The notes beneath the pieces are model-generated. The model saw only the letters and a list, made by a program, of their open reading frames with translations. It did no database searches and was not told the DNA's origin. The position numbers and the translations under genes were made by a program. Shown here piece by piece: positions 25,425 through 36,949 of a stretch of 64,000 bases of DNA; the first letter of the stretch is position 1; the number at the start of each line of letters is the position of its first letter. The DNA comes from Cryptomeria japonica (taxonomy: Eukaryota; Streptophyta; Pinopsida; Cupressales; Cupressaceae): the NCBI RefSeq assembly GCF_030272615.1, contig NC_081409.1, forward strand, positions 527,800,291-527,864,290. Direction: 5' to 3'.

Positions 25425-25583
25425 TGTTACAAGTGTGGTTGTCATTGAACCAAAAGATCAACTTGATAATGCTCAATACAACCACTAGACTTATAGAATC
25501 CACAGGAGGTGGTTAAGCTATCTCACAAACCTGAGCATTGCGCTACACAACACAAGGAGACCAAGGGCACACACCTTGCAACA
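25425..25583 (-). repeat. TRIM LTR, right (5' in element sense)
   Basis: 159 bp, same length as its partner without any indel, TG...CA ends, next to the TACCA duplication at 25584. Confidence 0.92.
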
Positions 25584-26339
25584 TACCAAAGGAGAGGCAC
25601 ACAAACTATGAAAAATCCTCAAAAGAGCAATCACATGGCTTCTTAAGGCTCAAAAGTATCCTTAGACTCATTCAGATGATCTGTCCTTTACAATGCATAA
25701 TCACAGAGATATAAAGAGCTTTCTGTCAAGCAACACCAGAAAACACACAATGACAATCTGAAACAAAGGAGACTCAAGGGACACAATTATGAGAAGGTAA
25801 TTAACTCCCAAATAGAATCAATAATACCTTAACAGCATAGGGAAGAGGAAATAATGAAATACACAGGGAGGTACCATTTCCAACAAACAAGTTTCAATCA
25901 TAGAAAACAATCAAATAAACTTGTTTTCCAGATCCCCTTCCCAAATCTCTTTTTCATGCTAAATTAAATCCTTGAAATGTAATCCCATTTTCCCCAAAAC
26001 AATTTCAAACAACATTCAGCAACAATTGCACAGTCACGAAGAAAACACTACTTTTCCATAAATCAAATTCAAAGTAAAATGAACCAACTTGTAATCGCAG
26101 TCCAAAAGGGTTGAAAATTTGAAGAAGAATAATCCACAAGCAACCAAATATTCAATCCAAATCCAAATTGAAAACCAATTCCAAATCTGTCGGATGATTA
26201 ACCCGACAACATTTATAGAATGCCAATTAAATAAAAATTCAAACTCAAAACATTAGAAATATTTGACCAATCAAAAATTTACAAGAATCAATATATTTTA
26301 CCTAACATGTATAGTTTCAAGGAGTATAATATTTCTTAA

Positions 26340-26898
26340 TATAATTTACTTACCCATACAAAAATAGTCAATCACATAAAAGGGTTGGTAAAATTTATAA
26401 CATATTTGATTACCGATAAATAATAATTGTATAAACATATTAAATAGTAAACCATTACCCAATAAAATCAAATAAAGAAATTAAATAGATAAAGCCATAT
26501 AAATAGGAATATAAAATCAAATCAATAATAACAATAAATAAATTAATAAAATCTATAAATCAAAACTCAATAATAAATTATTAATTAAATAAAATAAAGC
26601 AACAATAAATAAATTATTCAACAATAAATCAACATAAATTAATAATAAATCAATAATAAATAAATCATTAAATAAATACTAAATAAACCATTAAACAAAA
26701 TATCAAAATAAATCAATCTCAACAATAATTAATTAAATAAATCAATAAATGACAAAGAAATAATAATTAAATCAATTAAATTAATCTTAATCGATTAAAT
26801 ACAATTCTCACAATATATAATCATCAATAAATAAAATAATGAAATAAATAACCAATAATCATACTATAGGATAATTAATCCAAACCTTAATTAATAAC
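26340..26898. repeat. A/T low-complexity tract rich in AATAAAT
   Basis: About 550 bp of A-rich sequence dominated by AATAAAT / TAAATAAT words, part of family A copy 2. It contains the LINE target site; L1-type endonucleases prefer such T/A-rich sites. Confidence 0.7.
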
Positions 26899-26911
26899 AT
26901 TATTCCATAAA
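26899..26911. repeat. LINE target-site duplication, left copy
   Basis: ATTATTCCATAAA, repeated without mismatch at 34684-34696 directly after the LINE's short A-rich tail. Confidence 0.93.
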
Positions 26912-26918
26912 CAATGCT

Positions 26919-28554
26919 TTGAATGCGATGAGTGGAGAGGAGTGGCAAGCGGAGCGGCGAGTGGGAAATTCAAATTTCAAACCTAGGGATGGCGGAATTC
27001 ATGGGGATGATAGTCTTTCTGCAGTTGGAGCTGGTAATCATGTTGGTCCCCTGGCTTCTCAAGGTACTGAGGGGGACAAGGTGACAGTCAAATCGATGGA
27101 AGATAAAGATTCCAAAACTGGGGACCCACATGATAGAGGTAAAGAAAAGAAATGGTCTTCTCTTTTTGGAGTCAGGCCTCTGGTGAAATCTGGTCTTCCG
27201 GAAGTTAAAAATATCTCTGATCCGGCGACAGGGGTTTTTGCTATATCTATTCTGGATAAGCTGGTTGATTTCACTGTGTTTGGCTTAGCTATGACCTTGG
27301 TTGGACGGTTTTTTGGTTTTAGACCTAACATTGATGTTGTAAGGAACTTTATAAGAAGGAAATGGGTTCTCAAAGGTCAAGTGGATGTGGCGGCTTTGCC
27401 TAGTGGTTTTTTTTCCTTTGCTTTTAATAATGAAGAAGATATGAATAAAGCACTTTGTGAAGGGCCATGGATGTTCGACAAGTCAACCTTGGCTTTACAG
27501 AAATGGGCTCCTAACCTCCCTTTGGATGATTCCTTTTTTGTGTCAGCGCCTATGTGGACGCGTCTCCCTGGCTTTCCATTGGAGTTCTACAATGAGGAGG
27601 TCTTTAAAGGGATCATGGGATCATTTGGTGAACTTCTTTCGATCGACCCGATGACAACAACTAAATCAAGGTTGGTTTTGCTTGTATTTGTGTTAATGTT
27701 AAACAAATAATGGATATGCCTCAATCTATTGAGATTCTATCTAAATTGGGGAAATGGACCCAAGTGATTAAATATGAATCTCTCCCATTTGTTTGTTTTC
27801 ATTGTAAAAAGTTAGGTCATTGGGCGAAATATTGCCCGCTTAAGAAGAGTAAGAATGGTAAAAATGATAGCAACTCGAAGAAAAAATGGCAAACGAAAGG
27901 GAAGAATGATGATCCACCTCCAGAGGTTGTCCCTGAGAAGGAAGTGACTGAGATGGAAAATGAGGAAAATAAGGGTGTGAATAGAACAATGAAAAATTAG
28001 TTTGTGCATGTTCTAACAGTCAAAAAGAAAGTAACAAGGAGGAAGAGCATGGGAAAGAAGAAAAGGCTCAAAAATTTGAATCAAAGGATTAGAAGGTTGG
28101 TCCTATTATCCAGGGTAAAGCTGATTAGAATTCCTATGATGATGCTTCTGCTTCATCTAATAATAAAGAAAATGAGGAAGACTTTAATGAAGCGTATGAC
28201 TGTAATATTTTGGATACTGAGCCTTTGGTGTTATTAACCAATGGAAGTCCTAAGCAAACTAGAAATATGATCATGAACTCCCAATGCAAAACTCCTCCTA
28301 AAAGTTTGGAAACGGTGGCTCTTGAGGAAAATCTTAGGATTTTTGGTATTAAAGAAGGCAAGTCAAATAATGGAGGACCCAATGGAGGTATTTCAACCAG
28401 ATGCAATAATAAGAAAGTGGCAGATGTTGGAAGTCACAACAAAAAGAAGGGGAGACCCTCTCTAAAGAATCAGAGGGAACAGGAAAGTTGGAAGAATCGT
28501 GCTGATGGAACACAAAGCTCCATTGAGTCAGCCTTATCCCTAGTTAAAGTATGA
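26919..28554 (+). pseudogene. LINE ORF1, RNA-binding protein with DUF4283-like domain and zinc knuckle
   Basis: The first frame (26919 to about 27665) ends in a region reading FFGFRPN, RRKWVLKG, CEGPWMFDKS and MWTRLPGFPLEFYN, the pattern of the DUF4283 domain of plant L1 ORF1. The frame then shifts by one base near 27670 and continues with a CCHC zinc knuckle, CFHCKKLGHWAKYC (about 27800-27845), and a Lys-rich tail. A second shift between 28000 and 28210 leads to the last part, ending at TGA 28552-28554. ORF1 proteins coat the LINE RNA. The stop overlaps the ORF2 start as ATGA. The first ATG is used because it is the only one upstream in frame; the N-terminus may be truncated. Confidence 0.85.
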
Positions 28555-31500
28555 AGATAATTTCATGGAATATTAGAGGGTTGAATGCCCCCCATAAGAA
28601 GGATGTGTTGCGTAATATTGTAAGAGATCATAAACCGGATTAGTCCTTATTCATGAAACTAAGATGTGTAAGGATAAAGTGGAAAGGATTAGAATATTCA
28701 AAAGTAATGGGGTAATTGGAACAAGTTCAGAGGGTGCCTCTGGAGGAACAACTATCTTTTCGAACCAAAATACTATTATAGGTAAGGAAATTGCTTCAGG
28801 GGTCAATAGGACCTCAATCTTGCTTGAGCACATTAAGGATAACTTTGTCTGGGTTATCACTAATGTCTAAGCACCTAATTCTAAAGCTGGAAGAACTAAA
28901 TTTTGGAGGAGCCTAGCTGAAGATAGACTAAGTTTTGCTGATAAAAGCTGGATGATTATGGGAGATTTCAATGCCCCTTTAAAAGAGGATGAAAATATGG
29001 GAGGCCTCCCTTTGCAGCTGGAGGGAAGACAAGATCTTATGGATTTTATTGATGATCAATCTTTGATGGATGTGGATCTCCAAGGGATTAATTACACTTG
29101 GACCAATTGAAGAACTAGTTCTGATCTTATTCAAGTAAGGTTGGATAGATCCCTAATTTCTCCTAATTGGCTTTCTAAGTATAATTGTTCTTTGGTGTCA
29201 ATCATTGCGATTAGTTTTGATCATTACCCTATTTCTGTCACTGCCAATTCAACTTCTACAAAGCGAAATTTTCCTTTTAGATTTGAAGAAGCTTGGTTAT
29301 TCCAGCTGTCTTTGGAAGTCTGTGTTGTTGAATGGTGGAATTCAGAGATTGAGGGAACGACCTTATTCAGAGTTGCCAAAAATCTTAATATCATAAAAGC
29401 CAAAGTCAAAATCGGGAACAAAGAGACTTTTGGAGATATCTTTAAAAGTAAAGCTCAAATTAAGATTGATATTAAAGAAGTTCAAGATAAAATCCAAGAG
29501 GAAGGGCTTTCTGAGGATTTGAGAAATGTTGAAAATGGGTTGCTGTCTAAATACCATGAAATTATCTCTAATGAAGAAACTTTTTGGAGACAAAGATCAA
29601 GAGCTTTGTATTTGAAGGAAGGTGATAAAAACACCCGGTTTTTCCACATGACTGTTCTTAAGCATAGGGCGGCCAACAAGATTTCTAGGTTATCCTGCAA
29701 TAGGGGGATTTTATCGGATGAAAATGAAATAAGAAAGAAAGCTATGGATTTTTTTAGCAATCTATTGGGAGGGGTGGATGTTATAGATATCAAAAATCAA
29801 GACCTTCTTGCTCAAGAAATCCCTCCCATTTTAAATGAGGATGAAAACAAAAATCTCTCTCGGATCCCTTTGAATCAAGAAATAAAAAAGGATGTGTTTT
29901 CCTTTCATGGAGATAAGTCTCCTAGTCTGGATGGATTCCCTATGTTCTTTTTCCAAAACTTTTGGCATATTGTGGAGATTGATATTTGTAATGGAGTTAA
30001 ATAATTCTTTGGTTCAAGGTGACTTCTCAAAGAACTCAATGCTACCTTTATCGTTCTTATTCCTAAGATCTCTGGAGTTGACTCTCTCAATAAGTTCAGA
30101 CCTATCAATCTTTGTAATTCTGTTTACAAGATTATATCTAAGGTTCTTACTTCTAGAATGCTGGATATTCTCCCCCACATTATTTCAGCTCAGTAGAATG
30201 GTTTTGTCCTCAGTAGACAGATTCTGGATTCTATCATTTTTGTTCATGAGAATATTCATTCTTTAACTGCTGCTAAAAAATAGGGCTTTTCTCTTAAGGT
30301 GGACATGTTTAAGGCCTATGATAGAGTGAATTGGCAATTCCTTTTCAGAATTATGAAAGCTTTTGGGTTTGGGGAAAAGGTTTCTTAGTTGACTGGAACT
30401 TCTACCTTTGCAGTTATTATTATAGGACCCCCTTCCAGTTTCTTCAAAAGTTCTAGAGGCCTAAGACAGGGGGATCCCATCTCTCCTATCTTGTTTACTA
30501 TTCTGGTTGAAAGTTTGGGTAGATTTATTATGAGAAATGTGGAAGAAGGGAAACTCAAAGGCCTTAAACCTTCATCTTCCAACATAACCTATACTCATGA
30601 ATAGTTTGTTGATGATTCGATCACTATGGGAGAAGCTACCATTAGGGAAGCAAGAAACATGAAGAGTGTTATGGATTCCTATGAAGCTGCTTCTGGTCAA
30701 AAAATAAATTAGGATAAGAGTTCTTTGTTCTTCATCAATACCCCTATGGAGAGACAAAAAAGGATCGAAAGAATCCTTGGATGCAAAATTGTTGAGTTTC
30801 CTTCAACCTATCTAGGTCTCCCTCTATGCTTAAAGCCTTTGGAGAATTTATGGATGAAGCTGGTTGATAGATTCAATTCCAAACTAGCTAAATGGAAAGG
30901 AGCCCTCCTTATCCAAGCAGGTAAGGTGACGTTGCTTAAAGCTACCCTTCAAAATTTGCCTTTCTATGCCCTTAGTCTGATCAAAATCCCCAGAAAGTTT
31001 GCGAAGGCAATTGAAAGAATTCAAAAATAATTCTTATGGTTGGGAGTGGAAGATAAAAATAGAATCCCCCTTATTGCATGGAATAATATTTGTACTCCAA
31101 AGGATTTTGGGGGTTTGGGGTTAAGGAATATTATAACTATGAATAATGCCTTGTTAGCTAAACAAATTTGGAGAATGAAAGGGGATGAAAGAGAATGGAA
31201 TTTAATTTGGAAAAAGAAATACCTTTACATGCAATCATCTGAGGAAGAATTTATGGAAAATTCTTTTTTTGTGGAAGGCTCTGCAATTTGGAATGCAGTT
31301 CAAATGGCTAAAGCTTGGGTAGCAGCTGGAAGAAAGTGGAAATTGGGGAATGGGAGAATTATTAGATTCTGGGAGGACAGATGGCTTATGAATAAACCGC
31401 TGGAGGAAATTCCCATCCTTAAGGAATGGAAAGACTGGTTCAAAAGTAGGTATGGAGTCTTTGCTAGAGACTATTGGAGAAATGGGAAGTGGTTTGAGTT

Positions 31501-32664
31501 CAGCTAGCTTTGTCCGGGATTAAAATTTCTAGAGATTTTGCTTTCTTCTAAATTTTTTATGGATAATTCTAAGGATTGTTTGATTTGGAGGGAAACTTCG
31601 GATGGGAAATATTCTATTTCTTTAGCGGTGTCTATCCACAACAAAGTTCTGGAAGAGATCCCTTTGTGGGTTAAAGTGTGAATAAAGAGGTTGATGCCCA
31701 AAATTAATATCTTCTTTTGGATTTTCATCCAAAATAAGGTGCTAACTCTTGATAATCTTCATAAGTGTGGATTTTTTTTCCTAACAGGTGTTCTCTTTGC
31801 TGCAGGGAGGAGGAGTCTGCTTGTCATATCTTCTACCAGTTTATTTTTAGTCAGGAAATCTGGAATATTATTTTTAGTAGGTGGAAGTTGAGTTGGGTTT
31901 TCCCGAACTCTCTGGAAGAGTTTTGGCAGCAATGGTATTGCCCTATTTCCAATTCTAATAATGTTGAGCTTTAGAAACTTACTCTCCCTAATGTCATATG
32001 GAACATCTGGAAGGAGCATAGTAACAAGATTTTTAGGGATAAAAGTGTGAACCCTGAAGTGGTGGTGGATAAAATCTATAGAGGGATCTTTGAATGTTTA
32101 AATGGAACTGATAATGGTTTAGCTACTAAAGAAGACTTTAATGAAAGATGGAACCTCTCGAATAATAGAATCAGCAAGGATAAGGGTAGGGATGGTCTTG
32201 TCTGGTGCTTTCCTTCTTAGGGATGGATTAAGGCCAACTTTGATGGGGTTTCTAAGGGGAACCCAAGGAAAGTTGTTTATGGGGGCATTGTCAGGAATTT
32301 TGTTGGAAGTTGCCTTGTGGTTGTTGCTAGCCCTTTGGGTAACCAAACTAGTCATTATGTTGAAGCCTCGATGGCTTTGAATACTTTGATTATAGCTAAA
32401 AATCTTAATCATGATAATCTATGGTTGGAGGGAGACTCACTTAACATTATTAAATGCCTTAAGGGAGAAATTGAGTCTTCATGGACTATAGAAAATATTA
32501 TTTTTAAAGCTAGAGAAATTATTTCTAGCTTTAAATCTATTATCATTGAACATGCCTTCAAAGAAAAAAATGTTGTAGTGGATGGTCTATCGAACCTTGG
32601 CATAATTTCCGAAGCACAAAGTATATGGAATGGGAAAGTTAATATTGATTTTAATATTAAATAA
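28551..32664 (+). pseudogene. LINE ORF2, endonuclease and reverse transcriptase
   Basis: ORF2 starts MKIISWNIRGLN, the classic N-terminus of the apurinic-type endonuclease. A frameshift follows near 28640; GDFNAP lies at about 28965. The SDH motif of the endonuclease reads FDHYPI (29216), a Ser to Phe change. The reverse transcriptase shows KVDMFKAYDRVNW (about 30298), GLRQGDPISP (30460) and FVDDS (30605). A zinc-binding region (31690-31980) is frameshifted. A C-terminal RNase H reads NFDGVSKGNP, VEASMAL and LEGDSLNII (32230-32450). At least eight in-frame stops break it; most sit where Trp or Gln is expected. The enzyme nicks DNA and primes reverse transcription at the target. This copy cannot make it. 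Confidence 0.92.
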
Positions 32665-32956
32665 CTCATCAGAAAGGATAGATTTATGGGGAAAGATGGA
32701 TCGCATGATTAATCATGAAAGTTTTAATAAGTAATCTTCACATTTTTAGAAAGATGATGATGACACGTCAGAAGGGCAGAGTCCTAATCAAGAATATTAA
32801 TTTTCCACACACTTTGTGGGTATGCATTTTTTAAAAATCGAGTGTCATTTGGAAGAAAGCTCTGAAGTTGCAAAAGAAGATAAATTGTAAAATGAAATCT
32901 AAAATGGGGGGGATCTAAGAAGAGAGGAACCTGATAATATTTCTAGATGGTAGGAG

Positions 32957-34488
32957 ATGCCTAAGGTTTGGACAAAGCTGGAGAAAGGATTCATGATGAA
33001 TTTCATGGAAAAGTTGGTTGACTATGATAAAGGCAGAGTTAACCTAGCGATCACCAAAGTTACTGAAAACTAGATAAATGGCTCCTTCAAAACTCATGGT
33101 GTTAGGTTTAAGCTGGATTTGGACCTCATTGCGATGATCACATGTATGCCCCATTCTTGTCTTAACTTATTTAGAGACCTGAAAGTGTCTAATAATGCAG
33201 TTAAGCTTTTTTCGTGTAAAGAGAAGGAGAGAGTGAAACTACGAAAAGCCACGGGGGGGTATTATGATGCTTCCAATATTAAGAAAATCTGGGGTTGTGT
33301 GCTTTATGCTATTATTGAATATATTACTATGGAGGGTCATTTTACCATGGTCCACACATACCTTTTTGTGCTTTAAATTCATTTTAGACATGAGAAGAGG
33401 ATTTATCTACCCTATTACCTCTTTAGGTCTCTGTTGCAGTCTTTGAATAAGCATAGAAAGAACCCTTCTTCGCCTGTGCTTCATTGTGGCCTTATTTTGC
33501 TCATTTATGGGCATTGCAAGATTCTGTCTATCTGGGAAAATAAGAGATTGTTGATGTCACCAAGGAAAGGAAAGAGGAAGATGGAGGAAGGTGGGCCTAG
33601 CAAGGATGAGTTGACACAGAGAAAAAAGGGCAAAAAAGCCACTGTGGAGAAAATTCAAGAGGACAAGGGCAATCAAAAGGATACAAAGATTGATTTAGAG
33701 GATATTGGAAAAGATGGAAGTGAGATGGAGACCGATGAGTCTGAAGGAGAGGAGAGATGGAAAGAAGAGGAAGTGGGGGAAGAGGAAGGAGGAGCTGAGG
33801 ATGTTTTTGATCAAAATAGTCCTACCCACAGTGTGAGTATAGGTAATGTTAACAGCCAACCAATGGAGGAGCAGGACAGTAAGATTAACGAGGACAGGGA
33901 AATGGAAATTGAGTAGGAGAAGGACAAGGAGAATTCAAGCAGGGATCGGGATAAGCTGGAGAGGGGATGATTTTGGATAAACTCAAAAACTAGTCCAAGG
34001 CTCAAATGGGTTTTGATAGGTGGGTTTATGAAGGAATCAAGAATCTGGGAAAAAATGATAAGTAGCAGGAAGAGAAAGGAAAGAAAGATAAAATGAACTA
34101 GGAGCAGTGGAAAAAGGGTATGGAGGAAAAAGTGGAGAAGCTGGAAGCTCAGATTAGTAAACTGGAGGAAGGAAAAATAGCTATGAAAAACTATTTGGAA
34201 ATGATTCCGGATATCATTACCTCTATGACTAAGAATTTAGAGGAAATTACCAAGTTCCTTGATGGCTCCAATACCTCCAAACTTGTTGTGGACCTAGATA
34301 TTGATGAGGATGCTATTGAGGCAAGGATAGTGGAAACTGCTCCTGGTGGTGCGGCAAAAAGAACAATGGTGAGCATTAAAAAAGTTGTTGTGGCATCTTC
34401 CTAGGATATCCCTAAGCTTAGGGATAATATTAAATATTTGCAAGGGATTAGTAGAAATTTGGCTAATGCCCTAAAAAACATTAAGTAA
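32957..34488 (+). pseudogene. LINE third ORF-like region, unknown function
   Basis: One frame runs from ATG 32957 to about 33960, broken by TAG at 33071, TAA at 33374 and TAG at 33914; after one shift a second frame continues to TAA 34486. In order I see a globular part of about 180 residues (32957-33550, with DLIAMIT, NIKKIW and YLPYYLFRSL), a Lys/Glu/Asp-rich part (33555-33915), and a coiled coil (34120-34200, MEEKVEKLEAQISKLEEG). It lies after the RNase H region but inside the target-site duplication, so it entered with the LINE. It is not a known L1 ORF. The copia-like element at 35428 carries a protein with the same plan. Alternatives are a 3' transduction or a template-switch chimera. 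Confidence 0.6.
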
Positions 34489-34683
34489 TTTGTGTTTTGT
34501 CTTTTTTCTGTTATGGTTGGATGTTGCTGGTTTTGTTGGGCTTTTATGTTGATTTTTGCCCAGAACTGTGTTGGTTTTTTGGTAGAATGTCTTTTCATGT
34601 TTCTTAATGCTATTATCTTATAAGGATATTTTGTAAAGGGTTTTGGGATCCCTTCAAAACCTATTTTTCTCATAATCAAAAAA
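34489..34683 (+). other. LINE 3' untranslated region and tail
   Basis: T/G-rich sequence with GGGTTTTGGGATCCCTTC near 34638, the style of plant L1 3' ends, closing with CATAATCAAAAAA directly before the target-site duplication. Confidence 0.7.
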
Positions 34684-34696
34684 ATTATTCCATAAA
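34684..34696. repeat. LINE target-site duplication, right copy
   Basis: ATTATTCCATAAA, identical to 26899-26911. Confidence 0.93.
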
Positions 34697-35422
34697 TTAA
34701 ATTACATAGAAAACATCCACTCGTATACTCAAGTAACTTGACAAAGAGAAACATCAATGCAAACTCTACCACTGACTTGTGTCATGGCACAAACTAACAA
34801 GGTGAACATCTAAGACTAGAGTGAGTGAAAGAAACCCATGCCATCTCCAACAACTTGTCATTGGGATAGGACACGTTCAAACCTATGGAGCAAGGTAGAG
34901 TAGGTGTTTGGTACCTACAATCCTGCAATCACGATACAATACATATACATCATATAATCATCATAATAAACAAGCAAATGAAAAGAGAATCGAAACACCT
35001 TATCATGCTTGTAATGAGTGATAAGGCATCATCTATTTCATGAAGACAGTCACACATCAATCACATCAATGCATCGATTGAAACCATAATTACCAAATAG
35101 GGGTTAGAATCATCATAACATCATAACTCATATAGTCCACATAGAAATGCCAAATGCGTATAATCCATCAATATAAATCCATCCATCAAATAATATAGAA
35201 TGTATCGTCCATCATGTGAATCATCAAATGATATATAATGTATTGTCCATCATATGAATCATCAAATAACATATGTCCACATAAGCATCTAGCAATATCA
35301 ATAACATATAAATAAAGTCAAGAGTAACATCAAAACATCATCCATATGTCTAAATAAGTCTATCAAAACATGAATCAAAATGTGAGTCTAGGAGGGACAC
35401 TCTAGGCTGCTTGATGACCCTT
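34697..35422. other. Non-coding stretch between LINE and copia-like element
   Basis: Probably the continuation of family A copy 2. It contains GTACCTACAATCCTGCAAT (34911), similar to bases near 8020 in copy 1, and short local repeats with ATCATCAAATGATATA (35160-35280). No gene. Confidence 0.45.
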
Positions 35423-35427
35423 GTACA

Positions 35428-36568
35428 TAATGAATACTAAGAGGGCGGGGTGAATTAGTATGCCAAAAAACTTTGCACTTACACACTTTACAAGACTGAT
35501 AGTAAACCAGTAAAACAGTTTAGTAGACAAACCGGTTAGCACACATGCAAACGAAATAGAAAATAATGCATTCACCCACAAAACCACAAAAACCATAACA
35601 CATGAGATTTTGACGTGGAAACACAAATTGGAAAAACCACGATGAGATGGAACTCACAAGTAACTATCTGCAGAATAGGAACCAGACCGGTTAAGGTCAG
35701 ACCTGTTAAGGTCTTACAATGTTCTTTACCAGAACAGATCCTGTTAGGAATCTCAATCTCTGTTAGGAGATAAGTCCGATTAAAGACTACCTTGATAGAG
35801 GATTTTAGATCCACAGATGTGAACCACCTTGTTAGAGGATTTACAAAAGGCTTTTGGGCCTACTTGATTAAGGGCTACAGACTTGTCAAAGATGTGAGTA
35901 ATCAACAAGTGATTGATCTAGCTAATACCACAGATTGTTTGATTAGATCCTTGATAGCTCATTCCTAATGCATTCTAGCATTACTTTAGTCTTCTACACA
36001 TTCATATTCTCTCCAACTCCTCAACCACCTTAAACCCTAGCAACAACATTAACTTTTTCAATAACAACCTAAAACCCTAGACATGATGTCCTTATAAAGG
36101 AATCCGATTTCATGTCGGTCCAATAGGATTACAATCCAATTCCCTAGGTTCAATGAACCTATACATACTTGGTAACATGACACAAAAAGCACCGTTAAAG
36201 TGTCGGCACCGTCAAACAATTGGTGGATGGTAACTCATCACAAAATGTCGGTTGATAACTCATCAGAGAGTATTACTAGTTCAAGGAAAATGTCGGTTGC
36301 CGGTTTGACAAAATGAAGACTGGGAAGTATGTGTTCTGCCGCTTTGATCCTTCACACCACTTGAGATCCTCAAACCACTTGGGGTTAACATGCTACTTCA
36401 GACCGGTAAACACATTCTGCAAAAACACTAATAATCTAACGACTATAATACAACATACTAGTTGCAACATATTCCAGTTGAGCTTAGGCTCATACATATA
36501 AAGAAAATATCAATGCAAGTGTGTGTCCATCAATGAAAATCACATCATAAACATAAAAAATGCCAACA
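35428..36568 (-). repeat. Copia-like element, left LTR (3' in element sense)
   Basis: 1141 bp, TAATGAATAC (TG changed to TA) to AAATGCCAACA. It differs from its partner by scattered substitutions and a small duplicated segment near 35690-35715 (GTTAAGGTC repeated). The polypurine tract follows at 36569. Confidence 0.93.
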
Positions 36569-36580
36569 ATCTCCCCCTTT
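36569..36580 (-). other. Polypurine tract of the copia-like element
   Basis: Plus strand ATCTCCCCCTTT, that is AAAGGGGGAGAT on the element strand, directly at the LTR border; it primes plus-strand cDNA. Confidence 0.92.
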
Positions 36581-36949
36581 GGCATTGATGGCAACACTTA
36601 GGAAAATAAAATTTTGACATCTAAGTGTTTTACAACAAAATCATGCCATTAGCAAATTTGCTCCCCCTAAGCACTTACACTATCCCTTTAACAATACAAT
36701 GTATAACTATTTTGCACATAGAGATATCAGAGCATACATCAAACTTTTAAATACCTGATACTTCTCCTTTGTAGAATACTTCTTCCCCTTTGCTAACAAT
36801 GACAAAGTACAGCTGAACAACCCCTGTTTTCATTTGGTATTAAAATAATAAAAGTTTCTGACAATAAGGAATAAAACTTGTCAAAAATAGATTTAAAGTC
36901 CTACAAAAATTGTTTCATAGATAAAGACTAGGACTCAAGTAGGGAGGTA

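Larger units (their letters stand above)
25212..25583 (-). mobile_element. Complete TRIM/SMART-type miniature LTR retrotransposon
   Basis: Two 159-bp direct repeats (25212-25370 and 25425-25583), each TGTTACAAG...CTTGCAACA, flank only 54 bp. The 54 bp contain GCTCTGATACCA (25411-25422), the reverse complement of an initiator-tRNA-Met primer site, and ATCCCCCC (25371-25378), the reverse complement of a polypurine tract. Both sit next to their LTRs in the order expected for minus orientation. The insertion is flanked by perfect TACCA duplications (25207-25211 and 25584-25588). With 372 bp and no coding it can only move in trans. My count gives about 27 mismatches between the LTRs (about 83% identity), so the insertion is old. 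Confidence 0.93.
22700..26898. mobile_element. LTR-type repeat, family A copy 2 (host of nested insertions)
   Basis: Start TGTAATTCTCGCCAAAATAC is a diverged version of the starts at 3918 and 56216. Further shared blocks with copy 3 are ACCATGTGG..(C)AAAAAG..AACCA followed by ATGCTAGGAGAT (23641-23682 versus 56892-56932) and GGAAAGAGTGTCATCACAT (23870 versus 57088). It contains the 21-bp minisatellite and the TRIM, and is split by the LINE at 26912; the same unit probably resumes at 34697-35422 and after 43183. The far end is unknown. Confidence 0.5.
26912..34683 (+). mobile_element. Nearly full-length L1-type LINE with an extra 3' ORF region
   Basis: The 7.77-kb insertion is defined by the perfect 13-bp duplication ATTATTCCATAAA and a 3' end CATAATCAAAAAA. 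It contains ORF1 (DUF4283-like domain and zinc knuckle), ORF2 (endonuclease, reverse transcriptase, zinc-binding and RNase H regions) and then about 1.8 kb with a third ORF-like region that standard plant L1 elements lack, followed by a T/G-rich 3' untranslated region. ORF1 starts 7 bases inside the element, so a 5' UTR is missing and the copy is probably slightly 5'-truncated. Many stops and frameshifts make it inactive. It is inserted in family A copy 2. Confidence 0.9.

Noticed and set aside
25212-25583. Cassandra-type TRIM with 5S rRNA domain
   Set aside because: No 5S-like A, IE or C box was recognised in the 159-bp LTRs.
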